Assembly: GCA_947382355.1 (NCBI GenBank)
Contig: CANCYR010000002.1
Location: forward strand, 92,109-156,108
Origin: an uncultured Lachnospiraceae bacterium
GTDB lineage: Bacteria; Bacillota; Clostridia; Lachnospirales; Lachnospiraceae
Direction: 5' to 3'
Length of the DNA stretch: 64,000 bases
Made by a program: the position numbers and the translations under genes. Of this stretch, positions 44,570-52,688 are shown piece after piece. Each line of letters starts with the position of its first letter. Positions within the stretch are counted from its first letter, which is position 1. The notes beneath the pieces were generated by a model. The model was not told the DNA's origin. It saw only the letters and a list, made by a program, of their open reading frames with translations, and did no database searches.

Positions 44570-44803
44570 ATGAAATATGAAATCGGTTCAACAGCTTACA
44601 TTGTTGAAAGCAATCGAATTGTGAAGGAAGTAACTGTGGTTAGGCAGAGTGGTGATTTTTACACAGTTCGGTTTGATACAAACGGCGGCATTCAAGTCAG
44701 GAGCAGCAGGTTATTTGCAAGCCGGGAAGATGCAGAAGCGAGTTTGACAGAGAAGAAGAAAGACCAGAAAAGATTCAATTCTCCATATGATTATCCGCAT
44801 TAG
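44570..44803 (+). CDS. Hypothetical small protein under the LexA-like promoter
   Basis: 77 residues starting MKYEIGSTAYIVESNRIVKEV; a small beta-barrel-like (KOW/SH3-like) pattern, with a charged C-terminus. Two in-frame ATGs (44564, 44570) follow AGGAG; the second has the better 9-bp spacing. The likely role is regulatory or structural, but no family was recognised. Confidence 0.6.
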   Translation: MKYEIGSTAYIVESNRIVKEVTVVRQSGDFYTVRFDTNGGIQVRSSRLFASREDAEASLTEKKKDQKRFNSPYDYPH

Positions 44804-44835
44804 AGGGAGAAGATAAAACTTTTTCAAAAAAGTAA

Positions 44836-44887
44836 TTGACATTTTCTCCCTTTTTTCGTATATTGATATTAGCAAGTTAGCGAACAA
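44836..44887 (+). promoter_or_regulatory. Promoter and operator of the ImmR/ImmA-type pair
   Basis: TTGACA (44836-44841), 17 bp, TATATT (44859-44864), followed at once by TTAGCAAGTTAGCGAACAA (44869-44887), which recurs at 46192-46210. TTAGCA (44869) also has an inverted mate TGCTAA at 44895-44900. The repeat overlaps the transcription start, as expected for an autorepressor operator. Confidence 0.7.
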
Positions 44888-44980
44888 GCAAGCGTGCTAA
44901 GTTATTAACACCTATAAAATGAGAATACGAAGAGAAAACAAAAAGAGAAAACGAAGAAGAGAGAAGAAAAGGTGAAGAAT

Positions 44981-45349
44981 ATGATGTATGCGAATTTTGG
45001 AGAATTTATAAGCCGGAAGAGAGTTGAGAAGCAGATCACTTTAAGGAAGATGGCAGATATGCTTGGTGTGTCCGCACCGTTTCTGACGGATGTGGAAAAG
45101 GACAGGCGTAACCCGTTTGACATGGAGAAACTTACCCAGCTCGCAAGGATATTAAATCTGTCAAAAGAAGAAAACGCGCTCATGCTTGATCTGGCTGGTA
45201 AGAAGAGGAATGCAGTGGCACCCGATCTCCCCGAATACATCATGGAGAGGGACTATGTCAGTGCCGCTCTGAGAACCGCCAGGGACTTGGATGCAGGAGA
45301 AGAAGAATGGAACCAGTTTGTGGAAGAACTGAGAAAGCGAAAGGGGTAA
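44981..45349 (+). CDS. XRE-family repressor (ImmR-like)
   Basis: 122 residues. The N-terminal HTH reads GEFISRKRVEKQITLRKMADMLGVSAPFLTDVEKDRRNP. The C-terminal helical part spans about 75-120. A GTG at 44972 is possible, but AGGTG is better placed for 44981. Paired 10 bp upstream of an ImmA-type peptidase, it matches the ImmR/ImmA module that keeps ICEBs1 and many prophages repressed until the protease cleaves the repressor. The operator-like repeats on both sides are its likely targets. Confidence 0.82.
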   Translation: MMYANFGEFISRKRVEKQITLRKMADMLGVSAPFLTDVEKDRRNPFDMEKLTQLARILNLSKEENALMLDLAGKKRNAVAPDLPEYIMERDYVSAALRTARDLDAGEEEWNQFVEELRKRKG

Positions 45350-45359
45350 GAGCCTGTAT

Positions 45360-46136
45360 ATGTATAGACCAGTTATTACAAGAAAAAAATCGGGGGCGCC
45401 GGTACTGAGCAGGAAAGAAATCGATGTGATCGGTGAAAATCTTGTGGGGGATTTTATGCCGGATGCCCTGAAAGCCCCACAGGAGATTGATATTGATTCA
45501 TTTGCACAGAATTATCTTGGGATGGATCAGGACTTTCAATATTTATCGCATTGCGGTGTTTATCTTGGGATGACGGTTTTCAATGACACGGATAAGGTTC
45601 CGGTATATGATCCGCACCATGGACGTGCAGAGTATATCAGTGCAAAGGCACATACCGTGATCATTGATAAAACACTTTTGGCAGAGAATCAGGAACACCG
45701 GTACCGTTTCACCATGGGGCATGAGGCTGGCCATGAATACCTGCATAGGGAGTATTTTTCCTATGATCCAAACCAGTTGACGATATTTGATTTCATGGAG
45801 GGACCGCCGCCGTTGGTTCAGTGCCGGATAGATACGAAGAAGATGGAGGCGAAGAGTCCGGACATATGGACGGACAGGGAGTGGATGGAGTGGCAGGCGA
45901 ATGCTCTTTCCTCTGCGATCCTTATGCCGGTGTCGATGGTAAAGCAGGTTGTTGAAAATGTAAAGAATACTAAGCCAGTGTTCAGAAATTATGCTGCTGC
46001 AGCCAAAGTTTCGAATGTATTCAATGTCTCTTTTGAAGCGGCATCATACCGGCTGAAGCAGCTTGGCTATATACCACAGGAAGTACATATGAGCAGTGAC
46101 GTGCTGAATATGATTGCCATGCAGCTCTGTGTATGA
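45360..46136 (+). CDS. ImmA/IrrE-family metallopeptidase
   Basis: 258 residues with zinc motif HEAGHEYLH (His121, Glu122, His125) preceded by FTMG, the ImmA/IrrE signature. The C-terminal part resembles the usual dimerisation region (WQANALSSAILMPVSMVKQVV). ImmA proteins cleave the paired XRE repressor after DNA damage and trigger induction. Directly downstream of the repressor gene, with a second operator repeat 50 bp after its stop. Confidence 0.88.
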   Translation: MYRPVITRKKSGAPVLSRKEIDVIGENLVGDFMPDALKAPQEIDIDSFAQNYLGMDQDFQYLSHCGVYLGMTVFNDTDKVPVYDPHHGRAEYISAKAHTVIIDKTLLAENQEHRYRFTMGHEAGHEYLHREYFSYDPNQLTIFDFMEGPPPLVQCRIDTKKMEAKSPDIWTDREWMEWQANALSSAILMPVSMVKQVVENVKNTKPVFRNYAAAAKVSNVFNVSFEAASYRLKQLGYIPQEVHMSSDVLNMIAMQLCV

Positions 46137-46185
46137 TTTACGGCAGAAAATATGCGGATGTTCCAGATCCGTATATTTTTTGATT

Positions 46186-46210
46186 TTGATGTTAGCAAGT
46201 TAGCGAACAA
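46186..46210 (+). repeat. Second copy of the ImmR-type operator repeat
   Basis: Bases 46186-46210 match 44863-44887 at 24 of 25 positions (core TTAGCAAGTTAGCGAACAA). This copy lies after the protease gene and before the next small gene, so the repressor may control both sides of its own operon. Confidence 0.75.
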
Positions 46211-46351
46211 AATAACAGATACCATATTGAAGATTGAGAAAAGCGTTTCAAAATAATGTATATGAAAAAATTTCCAAAATATGAAAATAATTGCAGTGGA
46301 CGTGCATATAATAGAGCAAAGAAAAATGTCGAAAGCGGAGGTGGGTACAAC

Positions 46352-46525
46352 ATGACGCAGGGTGTAGTACATAGATGCACCAGGACATGCCCTTGGCATA
46401 AGAAATGCTTTGTGTGTAAGACAGAAAAAGAAGTCGAGGAAGATGTCGTAGTGCTTCATAAATGTGCAGTCACAAAAGAGGACATACCTATCCATTTGGG
46501 GAAACAAAAAAATAAAAAGGAATAA
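46352..46525 (+). CDS. Small Cys-rich protein
   Basis: 57 residues: MTQGVVHRCTRTCPWHKKCFVCK, then LHKCAVTKEDIP. Five Cys and two His could bind zinc. GGAGGTGGG precedes the ATG at 46352; an upstream in-frame ATG lacks a site. Located just behind the second operator repeat. Function unknown. Confidence 0.55.
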   Translation: MTQGVVHRCTRTCPWHKKCFVCKTEKEVEEDVVVLHKCAVTKEDIPIHLGKQKNKKE

Positions 46526-46550
46526 TTTGTTGATAATTGACTGACTTGTA

Positions 46551-46647
46551 AAAACAGCCACCAGGATGTGCTGATATCACAGTAGTCTACTAAAACAGGA
46601 ATATTAGTAGGATGCTGTGCAGATCGCAGCATTCTGGTGGCTGTTTT
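46551..46647 (+). ncRNA. Candidate structured RNA or large terminator with competing helices
   Basis: An 18-position outer stem joins AAAACAGCCACCAGGATG (46551-46568) to CATTCTGGTGGCTGTTTT (46630-46647) with one G·U. Inside are CACAG/CTGTG (46578-46582 with 46615-46619) and CTACTAA/TTAGTAG (46587-46593 with 46604-46610). The 3' side can instead form ATGCTG/CAGCAT (46612-46617 with 46627-46632), which excludes the first fold. The AT-rich end means it might simply be a terminator. Confidence 0.5.
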
Positions 46648-47380
46648 ATTATTCCATATACATCCACCTAACTGTGAAACAGGGATGGGAAATGTTTACA
46701 TTGCCATTTTAATTTTTTATCCAAACCGGATATTAAAATATAGAGCATTTTATTTCGGATGTTTCCACGCTGGAACGTATAAGGAAGATAGGGAGAAAAA
46801 TCTATCATCATTGATGTTCCTATAGTTGATGATATTCGGCCTATGATGGATTTATGCGTACAGATATAAATTTTCTTACAGCCGGGACAGCCAGGGTAGA
46901 AAGGATGAGGCAAATACCAGATATTTTGAAATGCATGGTATGACACTGTCATTTATGGCTGATGAGATAATGCACATCTGATGCATTTGGCTGCGTAAAA
47001 GCATATTGGAGAATAGAACAGCAGGGGAGCTGAGAAATACCTGCAGCAAACTTGCCATCTAAATAAAAAATCAAGAAATTACTACAGCCGAGGGAAGTAC
47101 AACCTGGGCGAGGGATACATACAGGGATTTGAGAAAGCGAACCTTTTTCAGAGCCCAATAGGGTAGCCTTTGCTTTGTGTACTCTTTTGGACGCAGAAAT
47201 ACCCATATGGATTCCCTTGCCTTCCGGCTTTGAGAAAGGCAGGGGATTTTTTATGCGGTTACATAAAAGCAGCAGGCGCAGCAGGTTCCGTTGTACCTGT
47301 GCGGTATGTCCAGGGAGCCGCGGACCTCCTTTCCGGTCTTGAAATCTATTTAAACAATTTCGAGACTGGAGGAAATTTAA
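46648..47380. other. Gene-free stretch at the module boundary
   Basis: No convincing gene on either strand in these 733 bases. A short in-frame run (about 47060-47162, GKYNLGEGYIQGFEKANLFQSP then stop) may be a coding remnant. A terminator-like hairpin CCCTTGCCTT/AAGGCAGGGG (47214-47223 with 47236-47245) is followed by ATTTTTTA. Base composition rises in G+C within this stretch, marking the join between lysogeny and replication modules. Confidence 0.5.
47332..47370 (+). promoter_or_regulatory. Hairpin at the ribosome binding site of the sigma-like gene
   Basis: TCCGGTCTTGAAAT (47332-47345) pairs with ATTTCGAGACTGGA (47357-47370), two non-Watson-Crick positions of 14. The right arm runs into the GGAGG site (47368-47372), so folding could limit translation. 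Confidence 0.4.
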
Positions 47381-47767
47381 ATGAAAATTAAATATGAATT
47401 TGCAGACGGGACGGTGTCGGAAGTCGAGGTGGAGGAGTCCATCGGTGCCGTCATCATTGAGGACAGGCGTCAGGAGGACAACCTTGCCCGGAAAGAACGC
47501 TACCACTGCTATTCCCTGGACGCGGCGCAGTTCGAGGGTACGGAGTATTCCGATGGGGAAACGCCGGAAACGAGGATGGAACGTGAAATGGATGCGGAGC
47601 GTATTGCCCATGCATTGGACGGGCTGTCAGAAGTCCAGCGCAGCCGGCTGCTGAAGTTTGCCGGGGGAAAATCCATGCGGGAGATTGCACGGGAAGAAAA
47701 GGTACAGCACCGGGCTGTCGTAAAGTCCATAGAAGGTGCAAAAAAACTTTTTATGAAGAATTTCTAA
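47381..47767 (+). CDS. Phage sigma-70-region-4-like regulator
   Basis: 128 residues. The N-terminus is a short beta-rich part. The C-terminal half is a sigma region 4-type HTH: ERIAHALDGLSEVQRSRLLKFAGGKSMREIAREEKVQHRAVVKSIEGAKKLF. It has no region 2, so it is not a full sigma factor; such proteins are common at the start of early operons in Clostridial phages. The ATG follows GGAGGAAATTTAA. It heads the GC-rich replication module. Confidence 0.75.
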   Translation: MKIKYEFADGTVSEVEVEESIGAVIIEDRRQEDNLARKERYHCYSLDAAQFEGTEYSDGETPETRMEREMDAERIAHALDGLSEVQRSRLLKFAGGKSMREIAREEKVQHRAVVKSIEGAKKLFMKNF

Positions 47768-47794
47768 TTTCCACTCTCTGATGGGTATCCAAAA

Positions 47795-47856
47795 GGCCTC
47801 CCAAATCTCCGTATAGTGAAGGGCAGCAGTTTAGCGGCCTTTCAGGAAGGGAGGCC
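47795..47856 (+). promoter_or_regulatory. Inverted repeat that can sequester a ribosome binding site
   Basis: GGCCTCCC (47795-47802) is perfectly complementary to GGGAGGCC (47849-47856), which contains the GGGAGG site of the next gene (ATG 47863). Folding would block that site, 46 nt loop. Confidence 0.4.
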
Positions 47857-47862
47857 ATAGGC

Positions 47863-48081
47863 ATGGAACACACATTGAGGATCAGTGTTGCAAAAGAGCC
47901 GGCATCCGGCGGGATCGTGAGCTGCCGCCATATCTCCGTGAGGGAGCGTTTCTTACGCTTCCTCCTTGGGGAGAAGCGGAGGCTGACCATCATCGTTCCG
48001 GGCGATTCCGTCCGGGAGCTGGCAGTGAGTGAAGTCATGGAAGGAGGAAACGTACATGGGAAAAGTGAAGTTACTGCTTGA
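47863..48081 (+). CDS. Hypothetical phage protein
   Basis: 72 residues starting MEHTLRISVAKEPASGGIVSCRHISVRERFLRFLLGEKRR. No motif recognised, but codon use matches the module and a GGGAGG site precedes the ATG. It overlaps the next gene by 26 bp. Confidence 0.6.
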   Translation: MEHTLRISVAKEPASGGIVSCRHISVRERFLRFLLGEKRRLTIIVPGDSVRELAVSEVMEGGNVHGKSEVTA

Positions 48082-48439
48082 CGTCATCGGGGATTTACGC
48101 TCCCTTGCCGACAGCCTGCAGGCAGTCGCGGATGCGGTGGCGGACAGCGGGGCAGCAGAGGCAGAGCTGACGACCACAAAGGAGCCGGAGAAAGCGGGAA
48201 AGGCCGGGAAGGCTGCCGCAAGGAATACGGCGAAAAAGGATGCGAAGCCTGCGGCAAAGCAGGAGCCGGAGGAGAAGCCGCTGACGCTGGAGGAAGTCCG
48301 TGCGGTGCTGGCGGAGAAGTCCCGCTCCGGACACACGGAGGAAGTGAGGGGGCTGCTTGCAAAGCATGGCGCGGATAAGCTCTCAGAGATCGACCCGGCG
48401 GAGTATGCGGCGCTGCTTGCGGAAGCGGAGGTGCTGTGA
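48056..48439 (+). CDS. Hypothetical phage protein with charged linker
   Basis: 127 residues: N-terminal helix (MGKVKLLLDVIGDLRSLADSLQAVADAVA), an Ala/Lys/Glu-rich linker near 30-75, and a C-terminal helical domain (LTLEEVRAVLAEKSRSGHTEEVRGLLAKHGADKLSEIDP). AGGAGGAAA precedes ATG 48056. The layout resembles accessory proteins next to DUF2800 genes in related phages; role unknown. Confidence 0.65.
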   Translation: MGKVKLLLDVIGDLRSLADSLQAVADAVADSGAAEAELTTTKEPEKAGKAGKAAARNTAKKDAKPAAKQEPEEKPLTLEEVRAVLAEKSRSGHTEEVRGLLAKHGADKLSEIDPAEYAALLAEAEVL

Positions 48440-49560
48440 TGGGGAGACACGCTTTACTGTCCGCATCCTCCAGCCACCGGTGGCTTGCCTGCCCGCCGTC
48501 GGCAAGGCTCTGCGAGAACTATGAGGACACGGGCAGCGAATACGCGCAGCAGGGCACCGACGCCCACAGCCTGTGCGAACACAAGCTGAAGCTGTCCCTT
48601 GGCATGGATACGTCAGACCCAACGGATGGGCTTTCCTTCTACGATGAGGAAATGGAGGAATGTGCCTGCGGGTATGCGGAGTATGTCCTTTCTTTGGTGG
48701 AAGAGGCAAAGAAGGAATGCAAAGACCCGGTGGTGCTGATCGAGCAGAGGCTTGATTTTTCCCGGTTCGTGGAGGAGGGATTCGGCACAGGGGACTGTGT
48801 CATTATCGCTGACGGGACGCTGTATATCATCGACTACAAGCACGGCAAGGGCGTGGAGGTTTCCGCAGAGGGGAACCCGCAGATGATGCTGTATGCCCTG
48901 GGCGCTTTGGAGCTGTTTGACGGCATCTATGACATTGACGCCGTCCGCATGGTGATCTACCAGCCGCGCCGGGAGAATGTCAGTGTGTCCGTTATGGCAA
49001 AGGCTGACCTGCTCCAGTGGGCGGAAGGCGAGCTTCGGGAAAAGGCAGAGCTGGCTTATGCCGGGGAAGGCGAGTTCTGCGCCGGGGAACACTGCCGGTT
49101 CTGCAAGGCGAAGGCGGTCTGCAGAAAACGGGCGGAGTACAACCTGGAACTTGCAAAATATGACTTTGAGATGCCCGCTACGCTGGAGGATGACGAAATC
49201 GCTGCAATCCTCGTGAAAGCGGATGAGCTGGCGGCATGGGCGGCAGACGTGAAGGAGTTCGCATTGCAGCAGGCTTTAAGCGGTGTGAAATATGCGGGCT
49301 TCAAGATTGTGGAGGGCCGTTCCAACCGGAAGTATGTGGATGAGGATGCCGTGGCTGATCAAGTGAAAAAGGCGGGTTTCGACCCGTATGAGCCGAAGCT
49401 TTTAGGCATCACTGCCATGGAGAAGCTGCTCGGAAAGAAGAAGTTCGCAGAGGTTTTGAAGGACCTTGTGGAAAAGCCGCAGGGCAAGCCGGCGCTTGTG
49501 CCTGAAAGCGACAGGAGACCGCCGATGAATACGGCACAGGAAGATTTCAAGGAAAATTAG
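48439..49560 (+). CDS. DUF2800 protein, Cas4/RecB-like PD-(D/E)XK nuclease
   Basis: 373 residues. The start HALLSASSSHRWLACPPSARLCE is characteristic of DUF2800. Nuclease motifs lie near 115-135: GTGDCVIIADGTLYIIDYKHGKG (Asp, then Asp-x-Lys). A late Cys group, CAGEHCRFCKAKAVC, with an early Cys (ACPPSARLC) suggests the iron-sulfur cluster of Cas4/AddB-type nucleases. Probably a recombination exonuclease in phage replication, next to a DUF2815 protein. ATG 48439 has GGAGGTG 6 bp upstream. Confidence 0.85.
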   Translation: MGRHALLSASSSHRWLACPPSARLCENYEDTGSEYAQQGTDAHSLCEHKLKLSLGMDTSDPTDGLSFYDEEMEECACGYAEYVLSLVEEAKKECKDPVVLIEQRLDFSRFVEEGFGTGDCVIIADGTLYIIDYKHGKGVEVSAEGNPQMMLYALGALELFDGIYDIDAVRMVIYQPRRENVSVSVMAKADLLQWAEGELREKAELAYAGEGEFCAGEHCRFCKAKAVCRKRAEYNLELAKYDFEMPATLEDDEIAAILVKADELAAWAADVKEFALQQALSGVKYAGFKIVEGRSNRKYVDEDAVADQVKKAGFDPYEPKLLGITAMEKLLGKKKFAEVLKDLVEKPQGKPALVPESDRRPPMNTAQEDFKEN

Positions 49561-49572
49561 GAGGAAAATCAT

Positions 49573-50139
49573 ATGGCAAACAATGTAAATAATCCGACAA
49601 AGGTGATTACCGGGCCGGACACCCGGTGGAGCTATGCGAATGTATGGAATCCAAAAGCGATTAACGGGGGTGAGCCGAAATATTCTGTTTCGCTCATCAT
49701 CCCCAAGTCTGATAAGAAGACCATCGCCAGGATAGAGGCGGCGATTGAGGCTGCCTACCGTGAGGGTGAGGCGAAGCTGAAGGGGAACGGCAGGAGCGTC
49801 CCGGCGCTTTCCGTGCTGAAGACACCGCTGCGTGACGGGGATACAGAGCGCCCGGATGATGAAGCCTATGCGGATTCTTATTTTGTAAACGCAAACAGTA
49901 CCACGGCTCCGGGAATCGTGGATGCGGACAGACAGCCGATTATCGACACATCGGAAGTGTACAGCGGCGTGTACGGCAGGGCGAGTATCAATTTCTATGC
50001 CTTTAATTCCAATGGAAATAAGGGTATTGCCTGCGGTCTGAACAATTTACAGAAAATCCGTGACGGGGAGCCTTTGGGCGGGAAGTCCCGTGCGGAGGAT
50101 GACTTTGCGGATGAGGACGAGGAGGATTTCCTGTCGTAA
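49573..50139 (+). CDS. DUF2815 phage protein, probable single-strand DNA-binding/annealing
   Basis: 188 residues beginning MANNVNNPTKVITGPDTRWSYANVW, with GGEPKYSVSLIIPKSDKKTI and an acidic tail (EDDFADEDEEDFLS). DUF2815 proteins are found with DUF2800 and DNA polymerase in phage replication modules, and the acidic tail recalls SSB. The ssDNA-binding role is inferred from context and fold reports, not from a catalytic motif. Confidence 0.82.
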   Translation: MANNVNNPTKVITGPDTRWSYANVWNPKAINGGEPKYSVSLIIPKSDKKTIARIEAAIEAAYREGEAKLKGNGRSVPALSVLKTPLRDGDTERPDDEAYADSYFVNANSTTAPGIVDADRQPIIDTSEVYSGVYGRASINFYAFNSNGNKGIACGLNNLQKIRDGEPLGGKSRAEDDFADEDEEDFLS

Positions 50140-50228
50140 GCAAAAGCGGGAATATACTGCCGGGTGGTGGGGAACGGGCATCTGCCTTATCCCTGCCGCC
50201 CTTAAGGCAGTGAAAGGAGCTGGTGGAT

Positions 50229-52157
50229 ATGAGAAATCTGTCAATTGACTTAGAGACATTTTCCGATGTGGATTTATCCAAATGCGGCGTTTATAAATAT
50301 TCCTCTTCGCCAAATTTTGAAATCCTGCTGTTCGGCTACAGCGTGGATGGCGGTGATGTGAAAGTGGTGGATGTTGCCTGTGGGGAGGAAATCCCTGCGG
50401 ATATTATGGTGGCGCTCTCGGATGATTCCGTCATCAAGTGGGCATTTAACGCCATGTTCGAGAGGGTGTGCCTGTCAAATTACCTTGGGGAATGGCTGGA
50501 GCCGGAATCGTGGAAATGCTCCATGGTCTGGTCTGCCACCCTTGGCCTTCCGCTGTCTTTGGAGAATGTTGGCACAGTGCTTGGGCTGGAAAAGCAGAAA
50601 TTGTCAGAAGGAAAAGACCTGATCCGTTATTTCTGCGTCCCCTGCAAGCCGACCAAGGCGAACGGCGGCCGGACGCGGAACCTGCCGGAGCATGACAGGG
50701 AAAAGTGGGAGCGGTTCAAGGCATACAACCTCCGCGACGTGGAGGCGGAGATGCAGATACAGCAGAGGCTTTCAAAGTTCCCCGTGCCGGATTTTGTGTG
50801 GGAGGAATACCGGCAGGACCAGGAAATCAATGACCGGGGCATTGGTGTGGACATGGAGATGGTCACACAGGCGATTGCCATGGACGGCCGCTCCAAGGCG
50901 GAGCTGTCAGCCGCCATGCAGGAACTGACGGAACTGGAGAACCCGAATTCCGTGCAGCAGATGAAACAGTGGCTTTCGGAGAATGGGGTGGAGACGGATT
51001 CCCTTGATAAAAAGGCGGTGGCGGAACTGTTAAAGACTGCGCCGGAGCCTTTGGGGGAGGCACTTTCCCTGCGGCAGCAGCTTGCCAGGTCATCCGTGAA
51101 GAAATACCAGGCAATGGAGAATGCGGTGTGTGCAGACGGCCGGGCGCATGGGATGTTTCAATTTTATGGAGCTAACAGGACCGGCAGATACAGCGGCCGG
51201 ATCATCCAGTTGCAGAACCTCCCTCAGAACCATATCCCCGATCTGGCACAGGCACGGGAACTTGTAAAAGCAGGGGATTTTGATGCCCTTGCCATGCTCT
51301 ATGAGGATATCCCGGATACGCTCTCACAGCTCATCCGCACGGCCTTTGTGCCGCAGGGCGGCAGGAAATTTATTGTGGCAGATTTTTCCGCAATCGAGGC
51401 CAGGGTGATCGCATGGATCGCCGGGGAGCGGTGGAGGCTGAAGGTATTCGAGGGCGGCGGTGACATTTACTGCGCCTCGGCAAGCCAGATGTTCCATGTG
51501 CCTGTTGAGAAACATGGCGTGAACGGGCATCTGCGTCAGAAAGGGAAGATAGCGGAGCTTGCACTCGGCTACGGCGGATCAGTCGGTGCTTTGAAATCCA
51601 TGGGCGCACTGGAGATGGGGCTTGCAGAGGAAGAACTGCAGCCACTTGTTTCGGCATGGCGGGATTCCAATCCAAGCATTACGGAGTTCTGGTGGGCGGT
51701 TGACCGTGCCGTGAAGGAATGCATCAAGAAGAGGGTTTCAACGGAAACACATGGCATCCGCTTTGATTACCAGAGCGGGATGCTGTTCATCACGCTTTTT
51801 TCCGGCAGGAGGCTTGCCTATGTGAAGCCGAGGATCGGGGAGAACCAGTTTGGTGGGGAGTCCGTCACCTACATGGGAGTGGGCGGCACGAAGAAATGGG
51901 AGCGGCTGGAGAGCTACGGTCCCAAGTTTGTGGAGAACATCGTGCAGGCGACCGCCCGCGATATCCTGTGCTATGCCATGCAGACATTAAAGAACTGTGC
52001 GATCGTGGCGCACGTCCATGATGAGATCATCATCGAGGCAGACAGGAGGATGTCGCTTTCCGCTGTCTGTGAACAGATGGGCAGGACGCCGCCCTGGGCA
52101 GAAGGGCTGCTGCTCCGCGCGGATGGATATGAATGTGATTTTTACCAGAAAGACTGA
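50229..52157 (+). CDS. Phage DNA polymerase, family A
   Basis: 642 residues. The N-terminal 3'-5' exonuclease starts SIDLETFSDVD (Asp7, Glu9), with FNAMFERVCL and YNLRDVEAE as later exonuclease motifs. The polymerase domain has ANRTGRYSGRIIQLQNLP near residue 317, motif A VADFSAIEARVIAW near 384, motif B RQKGKIAELALGYGG near 437, and motif C IVAHVHDEIIIE near 594. It lacks a 5' nuclease domain, as usual for phage enzymes. ATG 50229 with AAGGAG 10 bp upstream is preferred to GTG 50223. Confidence 0.95.
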   Translation: MRNLSIDLETFSDVDLSKCGVYKYSSSPNFEILLFGYSVDGGDVKVVDVACGEEIPADIMVALSDDSVIKWAFNAMFERVCLSNYLGEWLEPESWKCSMVWSATLGLPLSLENVGTVLGLEKQKLSEGKDLIRYFCVPCKPTKANGGRTRNLPEHDREKWERFKAYNLRDVEAEMQIQQRLSKFPVPDFVWEEYRQDQEINDRGIGVDMEMVTQAIAMDGRSKAELSAAMQELTELENPNSVQQMKQWLSENGVETDSLDKKAVAELLKTAPEPLGEALSLRQQLARSSVKKYQAMENAVCADGRAHGMFQFYGANRTGRYSGRIIQLQNLPQNHIPDLAQARELVKAGDFDALAMLYEDIPDTLSQLIRTAFVPQGGRKFIVADFSAIEARVIAWIAGERWRLKVFEGGGDIYCASASQMFHVPVEKHGVNGHLRQKGKIAELALGYGGSVGALKSMGALEMGLAEEELQPLVSAWRDSNPSITEFWWAVDRAVKECIKKRVSTETHGIRFDYQSGMLFITLFSGRRLAYVKPRIGENQFGGESVTYMGVGGTKKWERLESYGPKFVENIVQATARDILCYAMQTLKNCAIVAHVHDEIIIEADRRMSLSAVCEQMGRTPPWAEGLLLRADGYECDFYQKD

Positions 52158-52165
52158 GGTGTGTG

Positions 52166-52498
52166 ATGGAACGGCTGCGGATTGAATATGGGACAGGGTA
52201 CATGGAGCTGGATATTGAAGCATTCTTCCCCTGCAAGATGCAGGTGATGCGGAAGGCCGCAAGGCTCATCAATTTATACTGTTCCGATGAAACGAGGGCA
52301 GGGCTGCTTTCGGAACTGCGGGAGATGGCGGACGGGTATAGGGCGCTGTGTGATATGTACAGAGGGATGGCGGAGGGGCTGCCTGCGGATTCTCCGGAAC
52401 GGAGGCACTGGAGGGCGCAGTTTAACAGGACGGAAACCCTGCGCAAAAGGATGGAAAATAATATGAAACTGATTTCAGGAGGGAAAAGAAATGGCTGA
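52166..52498 (+). CDS. Hypothetical phage protein
   Basis: 110 residues, predominantly helical: FFPCKMQVMRKAARLINLYCSDETRAGLLSELREMADGYRALCDMYRGMAEG. No motif recognised. Tightly packed between the polymerase and a small Cys-rich gene, which it overlaps by 8 bp. Confidence 0.65.
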   Translation: MERLRIEYGTGYMELDIEAFFPCKMQVMRKAARLINLYCSDETRAGLLSELREMADGYRALCDMYRGMAEGLPADSPERRHWRAQFNRTETLRKRMENNMKLISGGKRNG

Positions 52499-52688
52499 CA
52501 GAATGCCGGAATGCAGAATGCACAAAGATTGTTTTGGAAACCAGGGCGGGCGGTGTGTCTGCCTGAAAAATAATGTTTTTGGAACGAGGGGCTGCCCGTT
52601 TTACAAGCCTGCGGCGGCAGTCCTGGAAGAAAAGGGCGGCAGGCGGAACGGAGGGAAGGTTTATGGGGATCAGCAGATACAACAGTGA
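52491..52688 (+). CDS. Small Cys-rich phage protein
   Basis: 65 residues, with Cys at CRMHKDC, CVC and GCPFY suggesting a single metal knuckle in the first 40 residues. A CAGGAGGG site precedes the ATG. It overlaps the following DUF4406-like gene by 26 bp. Function unknown. Confidence 0.65.
   Translation: MADRMPECRMHKDCFGNQGGRCVCLKNNVFGTRGCPFYKPAAAVLEEKGGRRNGGKVYGDQQIQQ

Noticed and set aside
46949..47611. Minus-strand open frame of 220 codons across the gene-free stretch and the sigma-like gene
   Set aside because: It runs antisense through a recognisable regulator, has no ribosome binding site and shows no family pattern; long antisense frames are expected in this GC-rich module.
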